The position numbers were made by a program, and so were the translations under genes. Under the pieces are notes generated by a model that saw only the letters and a list, made by a program, of their open reading frames with translations, searched no databases and was not told the DNA's origin. Source: Linanthus parryae (taxonomy: Eukaryota; Streptophyta; Magnoliopsida; Ericales; Polemoniaceae). Taken from it: a DNA stretch of 64,000 nucleotides. This document shows positions 56,254-64,000 of this stretch, piece after piece (the first letter of the stretch is position 1; every line of letters begins with the position of its first letter). The stretch covers positions 89,935,935 through 89,999,934 of the forward strand of contig JALGPY010000006.1 of the NCBI GenBank assembly GCA_023055425.1, in the 5' to 3' direction.

Positions 56254-58917
56254 AAATTTTGCTCGTCCCGAGCAAATCCCAACTTTCACATCATGTCCAA
56301 TCCACAAAATCAACTAGCTTTCAACCCACCATATTGCATACATAACCAAATATTAGCCGACTTGACGCAAACAAGACTCAATTCACAACTCGATTAATGC
56401 AAAAATATGATGCAATGCAAATTAGACTCGATCCTAATCACATATATTTACACACACACACAAAACTTAATTTTTTTTGTCTTTTTAACGAGATCGGGCA
56501 ATCTCAAGTCCTTAAATCGGTTTTCATGGAGTGATGATCAATTTAGATACAAGGCGTGAATTGAAACTAAACTTGAAAATAATAATTTCCCATAGATCGT
56601 ATAGAGAACCTAACCTTACTAAGTACAAGAGTATACTACCTCTTCGCGTGTGCCGATAAATAAGAGGCTACGCTAGGCTAAGCCACATCCAAGGTACGAG
56701 CTCCTAATCCGCTAACGGTTTTAGAATGTTGAGGCTTAGGGACATAAGGATAATCATGAAGAAACACGTCTCACACACCCTCACCACGATGATAGAAACC
56801 GTAACCCGAAACTCACCGTCTCCGGCCCTCGATTCCCTCAAACCCCGGTACAATTACGATCCCGTGGCCACCGTCTTGAGTCGTGTACGAAATTCAAACC
56901 GCCGTTACCGAAATAGTTGCTTCCTCCACTCAATTTCCGTTAAGCTCAATTTCCTTCCTTTGTTCCATCTCTCCTTTTTTTCTCTCTTTTTTTTCATTTT
57001 TTTTCTTCATTTTATATTTTTTTTTCTCTCATTTCTTTTTTTTTCAAATAAAATTCCACAATCAACACAATCCTTTCAAATGTACGAGTGGTCTTCCAAG
57101 AGTAGTCAAACGAATATGTTAGGGGAAGAAAACAAACAATCCAATGAATGAGTATCACATATAAAATTCATCTTCCCCTAACTCTATGAAGTACATGGTT
57201 CCACCAAACAAAGCCGCAAACAAATCAAATCTTATGTGTGGGGATGGAGTCGTCGCAAGCTCAATCTCGATGTCCGTGGTCAAAAGTCGACACCCCCAAA
57301 CTCGAATGTAGTCACGTCCCCTCTCAAGTAGTCAAAACAATGTAAGTCTCGTGCCTAATCCAACCAAACCTCCTACACCACGATGAATGAGATCCAGTAC
57401 CTAGCACGATCCACCAATTAAATCATCCAAACCAATTTGTGTGTATTAGATGTCACGCACTCACGGCTCTCCAAAACTGCGTCCATGGTGTAATGACATG
57501 GAACACCGTCGCACCTAAGTGCGCAAGCCTACTCACTCACCCTCGCATCCCCTCGCAAATATCAAATGAAGTACAAGCGATCATATAGGACTCACTTAAG
57601 TATATCATGAATTCCTCCCTCATCGAACCCCCCTCAACTACGACTCCCTCGTGACGCACTAAAATGGTGATTCTAAACAATCTGTGATGAAAGCCAAGAA
57701 TCGTCACCCTAGGTCAAAATGTTATCAAAGAATCCAAGGTTCAAATCGGGTTTTCTAATGGTCCTACAAGGTGAGATCTAAAAGCAGTGAGTGCTCTAAT
57801 ACACATCCTCGCACAGCTGTTTCGTGTGCCACTACGAGGCGGGTTGGCGACTACCTAAGACGCACACATGAATGTTCGGCTCGTTTAGCTCACACCTAGC
57901 TCAACTCTTGTAAGAAAACTAGGCACACACTTTTAGATTTGAAAATCAAGTAAGTGTATAAAAATAGGTAGGCACTCCCGTAAAGAAAGTATCTCTATAC
58001 ATACTAAGGGGAACTCACATTGTCTATCTCGGTCGCAAGTCACGCCCTATGCCTAAATTTCTCACACTCCTCGATTCTACCAATACTAAGATCTTTTTGA
58101 TTGCCCTTTCTCAAATATATATTTTTTTAATTTTTTTTTACATGCAAGGCCACTCGAAAGAAGACTCGATACTACTCGATGGTAGGGAGACTCAAAGTAA
58201 GAGAACGTGCAATCATATAATACAAACACATATATATCACAAAACACTATGACACAAACATACTCTACGACAAAGACTACGAAACACACTACGACACAAA
58301 CATCCTATATGCAATTGGTTCATGCAGACACGGACTTGGCTAATATTCAGAAAAATCACCCCCACACTGAATGCTTCGTTGTCCTCAACGAATTTAGAGA
58401 GTATGCAAGAAGACTCAGCAATCAATGTGTAGGCCAGTAGATGAGATGGAGCATGACATATACTAAATAAAAGAAACACGTAATTCAGCAAAATAAAAAG
58501 ATACTCACAACCACCTCAAGGGTGGGGACGAAATCGCGCCAAGCAGTCCCCAAGCACAGTAGTGGTGCCACCATGCTCCCAACGGTCAGTGTGTTCTCGC
58601 ACACCGGGGTAGACTGCCCTCCTTTGCTAAAATCTGTGTCTTGGAGAATCCCCAACTCGCATACACGAGTCCCCATAAAGGTCGTGTGTGCCATGGCACA
58701 CCGGGGTAGATTCTACCATAACCTGCTCAAATATGTCACTATGAAACATCATTAGTCCCTCTCTCTCTTATCTCTCCATAAATAATATAAATAAAGCACA
58801 GCACAACTGTATTAAAAGCGCACTCCCTATGTTAAGAAAATAAATAGGTTGGGTTGTCTCCCAACAAGCGCCTTGTAATTTAAGATCGACGACCCGACCC
58901 GGTTACCTCAGATATGA
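56254..58917. other. Noncoding interior of the non-autonomous element
   Basis: About 2.7 kb without a conserved frame. It includes a T-rich tract (about 56970-57050), a repeated CACACCGGGGTAGA phrase (58600 and 58697) and, near 58850-58876, GGGTTGTCTCCCAAC, an inverted repeat also typical of plant Gypsy-related elements beside the internal ORF. Confidence 0.6.
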
Positions 58918-59124
58918 TTAAGTCGGTTTTTCTCTCCACTTTTTCTTCTTCCACCATCGCTTCTCCCTTTGTCTCTTCTCAAGTAAGCGTGCATGAGATG
59001 CGTATGGCGCAACAAAATTATAGAAGACGGCCTGAAAAAATTTATTCTTTCTGTGCTTCCACTCCTTGATCACCGGTCTTCTCGAGAATTCATTCACCAC
59101 ATCATGATACCTTGTACCTCTCCT

Positions 59125-59155
<31 letters not shown>

Positions 59156-59949
59156 TTCTTCTTCCAATTTTTCACAATCAACGTCATTGAAGACTGGTCA
59201 TGTGGAAATAGAATCTCAGTTGGAACGGTAATGGCAAGGAGTGCCGTCTTGACTGCTTCATGTCCTAGTGTTTGTCTTGGTATCACAGGTGGCAAATCAT
59301 GTATTGCATAAAACTGGGGTCTTTGGTCCTCTTCGTGTGATTCACCCCTTTTGATGATCTCCAAAAGATATGGATTAGACGGAGGAACTTCATGATACAT
59401 GTCCTTGCAAACATCTCCCTGCGGTAATTCCTTAGCTTCATGACTTTCTTCAAATCAAATATCTCCAGTGGGCCATAAGCTCGCAATGTCCACACTCTCC
59501 CATTCATGCCATGGCTCCGGAATTATGCGAGGCACAAGTTGTATAGGCTTCACAATATCATCCCAATCTGAGTCCGAATCCGAGTCTGAAGCAGCCCGAT
59601 GATCTATTACTTCATGATGAACATCATTGTAAACATAGACCTCTGGGAGTTCTTCGGCTTCCTCTTCGCACTCCTCAACTAATTTAGGAATAATGCTACT
59701 TGACCCATCGTCATTATCTGCATATTCCAATGCACTCAAAAGTTTTGCCAAGTGTTGTCCCTTCAGCTGGAGAGTTTCATCCATCCTATTAATCCCTTCA
59801 TCCATTCTGTCCATTTGAGCTATCATGAGCTTCAATATTTCTTTCATCTCCTCATCTTCTTGATTGCAAGGAGGAGGGGTGTACATATCTCCATAGGCGT
59901 AGTACGGCTGGTACACTGGAGATTGCCCATAGTAATTCTGCCCCCACAT
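58918..59949 (-). pseudogene. Unknown ORF of the non-autonomous element, one in-frame stop
   Basis: ATG 59949-59947 opens a frame that continues to 58918, about 342 sense codons, with one in-frame TGA at 59457-59455 splitting it into 164 and 178 residues. The first part is Tyr/Gln/Pro-rich (MWGQNYYGQSPVYQPYYAYG), then a heptad-like Met/Asp/Leu segment (MDRMDEGINRMDETLQLK) and acidic tracts. The second part has a Lys run from a (TTC)n microsatellite and a basic C-terminus. There is no CCHC knuckle or protease motif, so it is not a standard gag. It is the only candidate protein of the element. The single stop suggests recent inactivation. Function unknown. Confidence 0.55.
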
Positions 59950-60066
59950 GATCAACAAGATACGTGCACAATAATTCGCTAGGAAGTAGGTGAAATCAAC
60001 AAATAAATAAACAAAAGCAAAAATAAAATTCCCTAAAGTTAATAATTCTAACTAGTTCTACCGAAG

Positions 60067-60084
60067 TCCCCAGCAACGGCGCCA
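60067..60084 (-). other. Primer-binding site of the non-autonomous element
   Basis: Minus TGGCGCCGTTGCTGGGGA, six bases from the 5' LTR end. Plant Tat/Athila-type elements use nearly the same site, probably matching tRNA-Asp. Confidence 0.88.
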
Positions 60085-60326
60085 AAAACTTGACACAATC
60101 TAACCACAAGTGTATGGCCGTCGTGTGTAGTAATATCCGGAAATCCGGGTTTATCGAACCCAAAGGACTTGTCGTGAACTAATTAGTATGATTAAATTTA
60201 TGTGGGCTAAGCGCGTTGTTTATTTTCCTAAATTCTACTAAAATTGAAAAAGGACAATTATCCCAGTTAATTCGATGAATTAATTCACGATTAATAAAGA
60301 TTGATTTTTAGGAGTTTCTCAATAAG

Positions 60327-61800
60327 TTGACAAAATCAGGATATCTCTACGGGTCACTAGGTATTTCTCGCGATATCGGATTTATGTTTTGTTAACACGA
60401 TGATTTATTATTCTAGCTAAACGAGCATGAATGTGTTGAAGATGTCTTAACAAACACCTATACTTAAACTAGCAAAGCCGATGTCTCTAGCCTAAACGAG
60501 TTTGAATATGCATTAAGATCATTAATCTACTCTTTGTTCTTAGCTAACTAGCAAGATTTTTCAACCCTAGATACGGCTAGTGTGTATTTCAATTTTCCGG
60601 GCAATGAATACCGATGTCTCTAACATTCATAACCTAGCTCTATCCTATCAACACGTCTATTGATAGAAAAGATGAATTAAACACATAAAATACACATAGC
60701 TAGATAAAAAGTTCATCAATTAAGCCAAACGCATGAAATCAAATCCATAAATCACAAATATCGTGATCAAACCCTAGCTCCCTACGAGATACCCTGAGAA
60801 AAGTGTTTAGCTACTCAAAAAAATGATTCACGTACAAAGTTTCGTGATCAAATAACAAAACTAGAGAAGAAACGGAGTTTTAGAGGTCAAACGAATGATT
60901 CCAAGCTTCCTTGATCGTCTCCTAAGCTCCAAGCTCTCTTCAACGTGATAGAGTACGTGATAATCCCCAAAAACATGCCCTAACCAAGTCTAATACGTTC
61001 TCCCAATGTTTAGAACAAGTTAGGAGTAATTACAAAGCAACCCCAAAAAGTTACAAAAAAAATTGACAAAATCAGGATATCTCTACGGGTCACTAGGTAT
61101 TTCTCGCGATATCGGATTTATGTTTTGTTAACACGATGATTTATTATTCTAGCTAAACGAGCATGAATGTGTTGAAGATGTCTCAACCAACACCTATACT
61201 TAAACTAGCAAAGCCGATGTCTCTAGCCTAAACGAGTTCAAATATGCATTAAGATCATTAATCTACTCTTTGTTCTTAGCTAACTAGCAAGATTTCTCAA
61301 CCCTAGATACGGATAGTGTGTATTTCAATTTTCCGGGCAATGAATATCGATGTATCTAACATTCGTAACCTAGCTCTATCCTATCAACACGTCTATTGAT
61401 AGCAAAGATGAATTAAACATATAAAATACACATAGGTAGATAAAAAGTTCAACAATTAAGCCAAACGCATGAAATGAAATCCATAAATCAAAAATTTCGT
61501 GATCAAACCCTAGCTCCCTACGAGATACCCTGATAAAAGTGTTTAGCTACTCAAAAACATGATTCACATACAAAGTTTCGTGATCAAATAACAAAACTAG
61601 AGAAGAAACGGAGTTTTAGAGGTCAAACGAATGATTCCAAGATTCCTTGATCGTCTCCTAAGCTCCAAGCTCTATTCAACGTGATAGAGTACGTGATAAT
61701 CCCCAAAAACATGCCCTAACCAAGTCTAATACGTTCTCCCAATGTTTAGAACAAGTTGGGAGTAACTACAAAGCAACCCCAAAAAGTTACAAAAAAAAAA
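60327..61800. repeat. Two 735-bp tandem units in the 5' LTR
   Basis: Units 60327-61062 and 61063-61800, matching those in the 3' LTR. Confidence 0.95.
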
Positions 61801-61809
61801 TGCTGCCCG

Positions 61810-61966
61810 AACTAGGTCGTGTGACCTAGTTAAGTAGGTCGTGCGACCTACTGTGCTGCCCAGAATAGGTCGTGCGACCTGTATAGTAGGTCGTGCGACC
61901 TACTTAAACTTGCTGAAATCCCCGACTAGGTTCTGCGACCTACTATTAGGTCGTGCGACCTAGTTA
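61810..61966. repeat. Hairpin array in the 5' LTR
   Basis: The same six inverted repeats as at 55618-55774. Copy 6 here has intact arms (AGGTCGTGCGACCT) where the 3' LTR copy has one arm base changed; copy 5 is TAGGTTCTGCGACCTA. Confidence 0.9.
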
Positions 61967-62432
61967 CTTCACCAAATTTCTCCATCTTCTTCCCACTTGT
62001 TCCTCTTGCTTCCGAATCACTTCCCGGACATCGTTTCTTCATTCAATCCTCCATTTTGAGCTCTCCTCATGCCTCAACACTCGTATCATCTTCTCTTTAG
62101 CCTCTCTAGCACTTGATCCATCAACTCTCGCTTTCCTTCCCAAATCTCGAGCTCGCCTTACTTTCGAAGTTCGTTTCCTCTATCCACTTGCTCCTCGCGT
62201 GCTCCGGCCCTGAAAATCACAACACGAACACCCCGCAAAGATCGAATGTGACAAAATAAGATAAATAGCACATAAAATTAATCAAGAAATGCCCGTACTT
62301 CACATTTTAGCCTGCGAACTCATTTTCTCAAATAAACACATGATTTACTCGGAAAGACGCAACATTCTCCATTATGAGCACACAAAATGTAGCAAAATAA
62401 GCAATAAAATAACTCCGAAAACGGAGTTATCA

Positions 62433-62565
62433 CAAAATAGAACTCCCCCTAACCTTCTTGTAAACACGAGGCTCATCTTCGTCCTTAATGAGGCCAAAAT
62501 CTTTGACTGCATCATCAAAACGCATATTCCAACTCCTAGAAGCTTTCTTCAACCCATAAATGGAT
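62433..62565 (-). pseudogene. Angela-type RT scrap, copy B3 (right part)
   Basis: Continues the RT homology of 52983-53169 (equivalent to 40250-40384 in copy B2), up to the same junction with X sequence. Confidence 0.88.
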
Positions 62566-62738
62566 TTGGGTTTTCTTAACGCGTAGACGCAAGTGCTAGA
62601 ACCTTGAGCACGTTTTCTTAGAGCGTATGCGCAAGTGCATGGTTAAGTAATATATAGGTGGTATTTCAACCCCGAGTTATCGATCGCACGAGTACAGACT
62701 CGAGACTTTTTAAATAGGCTATTGGATTAGAGTACGGT
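62566..62738. repeat. LTR-like fragment X2 fused to copy B3
   Basis: Same sequence and same junction as X1 (40385 onward): TTTTCTTAACGCGTA, AAGTGCATGGT, AAGTAATATA, CTCGAGACT, TTGGATTAGAGTACG. Cut on the right by a new LTR at 62739. Confidence 0.7.
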
Positions 62739-63365
62739 TGTAGATACTGCTTTCTGACATGACAGATCTTGGCCACGTGGCAACCATCCAGCACACCATA
62801 TTGTGCTCCACACACACAGGATCACCAGCCGAGCTGATCCATGTGGGGGCTGCGAGACAGAGCCCTCGCATACCACTGCACGGGACTTGTAGGGACTTAG
62901 TGGTTTGGAGGCTAGAGTAAGCCCTGTCGCGCGCGAGCCAAGCCCGCGCGCGACCTTTAGTAACTGTTTTGAGAGATCTATGGCACGAGCTCCCTAGACC
63001 CGGTCAATCCGGTCAAACCCGGTCAACCTCGTAACGGTTCCGGTACTCGCGCACCACGTGCTCTAACGGTTCCTATATACTCGGACGAACGTGCCGTTAT
63101 GGTTAAGCTAATTAAGCCGCCATTAATGGGCGCATTAACCACACTACAACGGTCACGATCTCCAGTATATATATATCGTCAACCTTTCCATACAAAGGGA
63201 GAACACACTGCCATACGCGGAAGCTCTGCCAAACCTCTGTCTCTCTCTCAGACATTGCTACTGACTTACTCTCTCCCTACACACACCCCTATTCTTCCTG
63301 TGCGATCCCTGATCCACTACGCACGGTGTACACGAAGGTCTCCCTGCCGGAATCTCTTGTGCACA
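62739..63365 (+). mobile_element. 5' LTR of a Gypsy-like element running off the window
   Basis: About 627 bp, starting TGTAGATACTGC and ending TGTGCACA, followed by a primer-binding-like TGGTGAACCCGACGTG (63369-63384). It has TATA-like CTATATACTCGG (about 63073) and TATATATATC (about 63166), a CT-rich leader (63240-63280) and a CGCGCGCGACC palindromic stretch (about 62945). It shares TTAGTGGTTTGGAGG with the remnant at 10261-10720. It is GC-richer than its neighbours. Confidence 0.75.
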
Positions 63366-63406
63366 TTTTGGTGAACCCGACGTGAAACTTACCAGCAAAA
63401 GCAACC

Positions 63407-64000
63407 ATGTCTCAGGAGGACGATGTCAGCAACCGATCGCCTTCCACCGAAACTCCCTCGGGAGACGAGGCCCGCCGTACTCCGACGACTCCCGGCGAGG
63501 CACCAACTTTAGAGTCTTTGGACGCCACTGTCCAAAGTCAGGCAAAAGCTCTCAAGTCTCAGTCTGCGCAGTTAGAACGGATCTTGGCCGTTCTGGGCAC
63601 CCTTGCGCCAAATCCTCCACCAGCCACCGCTATCCCTCAGGGAGGAGGAACCCCTACCGCTCCAGGATTGGGAGTGTCAGCCACGCCTCCCAACCCTCAT
63701 CTGCAGACTCCACCGTCAGCTACGCAGCTGCCTTCGGTTCAAGGGTCAACGGCACAAATGCTCCCCCCTGCTGCTCACGCCTCTCAGCCCCCGGCTTTGG
63801 CGTCCAACCCAGCTCTGCAGTACACTCTGCCTCCACCAGCGACAATCTGGGGAAACGCGGGTAGTCAATACGCTCCCAATCCTCCGGCGGCATATGTGTC
63901 GCCACCGCCTACAGCAACCCCTCCGCCAGCTACCGAGGGGAGCATTCCAGAATGCATGACGTCTTTGCAGAAGCGCGTGGACTCCATCCTGGCTCATCAG
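63407..64000 (+). CDS. Gag N-terminus of the Gypsy-like element (partial)
   Basis: ATG 63407 opens 198 codons without a stop to the window end. It starts MSQEDDVSNRSPSTETPSGD, then has a short helical segment (LDATVQSQAKALKSQSAQLE) that may form a coiled coil, then a long Pro/Ala/Gln-rich region (NPPPATAIPQGGG). An acidic/Ser start, helix and proline-rich spacer before the gag core is common in plant Gypsy gag. It starts 42 bases after the LTR, as gag should. The zinc knuckle and pol would lie beyond 64000. The intact frame and GC-rich codon use suggest a young insertion. Confidence 0.7.
   Translation, partial: MSQEDDVSNRSPSTETPSGDEARRTPTTPGEAPTLESLDATVQSQAKALKSQSAQLERILAVLGTLAPNPPPATAIPQGGGTPTAPGLGVSATPPNPHLQTPPSATQLPSVQGSTAQMLPPAAHASQPPALASNPALQYTLPPPATIWGNAGSQYAPNPPAAYVSPPPTATPPPATEGSIPECMTSLQKRVDSILAHQ

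Larger units (their letters stand above)
53170..62432 (-). mobile_element. Complete non-autonomous LTR retrotransposon
   Basis: The 9263-bp element is flanked by a perfect 5-bp duplication CAAAA (53165-53169 and 62433-62437) and splits an Angela RT scrap cleanly. LTRs are 53170-56239 (3') and 60091-62432 (5'). The primer-binding site lies at 60084-60067 and a purine tract at 56253-56240. The interior (3851 bp) has one interrupted ORF and no protease, RT or integrase. The primer-binding sequence is typical of plant Tat/Athila-type Gypsy elements, so such an autonomous relative probably mobilised it. Confidence 0.9.
60091..62432 (-). repeat. 5' LTR of the non-autonomous element (2342 bp)
   Basis: Termini identical in type to the 3' LTR (minus TGATAACTCC...GATTGTGTCA). 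Contains two tandem 735-bp units (60327-61062, 61063-61800) and the hairpin array at 61810-61966. Confidence 0.92.

Noticed and set aside
56726..57151. 141-codon frame in the non-autonomous element interior
   Set aside because: The C-terminal half is poly-Phe/Leu from a T-rich tract, and it runs opposite to the element's orientation.

Overview
The window is nuclear DNA of a flowering plant, most likely a eudicot; the species cannot be named from the sequence. The evidence is a spliced plant sugar-transporter gene, plant-type Copia (Angela/Tork and Sirevirus), Ty3/Gypsy, hAT, Mutator-like and MITE elements, and long microsatellites. No bacterial operon, CRISPR array or rRNA was seen.

One host gene is well supported: an ERD6-like monosaccharide/H+ symporter on the minus strand (coding 32010 down to 16766). 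Eighteen exons with GT/AG borders join in frame to a 486-residue protein, about the length of Arabidopsis ERD6-like 6. The gene is stretched to 15 kb by transposons in its introns. Intron 2 holds a tRNA-like SINE and a Stowaway-like MITE. Intron 7 holds a decayed Gypsy element carrying a hAT-type MITE. Intron 16 holds a Mutator-like element and a Copia RNase H remnant. None of these breaks an exon.

Left flank (1-16700): a Sirevirus-type LTR (1-1082), two head-to-head Angela-type LTR pieces, an Angela pol pseudogene on minus (2816-5682), an RNase H/LINE-like scrap, a decayed minus-strand Gypsy gag-pro-RT remnant (about 6958-10100), and a structurally complete hAT transposon (11440-15027) with an 8-bp target duplication and a 720-aa transposase. 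The hAT sits in the leader of a decayed Copia element.

Right flank (32.7-64 kb): nested retrotransposons. A plus-strand Sirevirus remnant (33.2-37.9 kb) with a downstream extra ORF is cut by an Angela element (37.9-40.4 kb, minus). A minus-strand Sirevirus (40.7-53.0 kb) carries a solo LTR in its RNase H (43842-48631), which in turn carries a Mutator-like element with gene-like cargo (45146-46653). A second Angela scrap is split by a complete non-autonomous LTR element (53170-62432, 5-bp target duplication). That element has no pol, one unknown ORF, LTRs with 735-bp internal tandem repeats, and an array of hairpins with covarying arms. The last 1.26 kb is the 5' LTR and gag start of a GC-rich Gypsy-like element that runs off the window.

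The most unusual signals are the TTCAAGGCCTTGAA palindrome scattered through the Sirevirus copies, the hairpin and tandem-repeat architecture of the non-autonomous element, the Angela/X chimeric junction found twice, and two Mutator-like elements with gene-like cargo.
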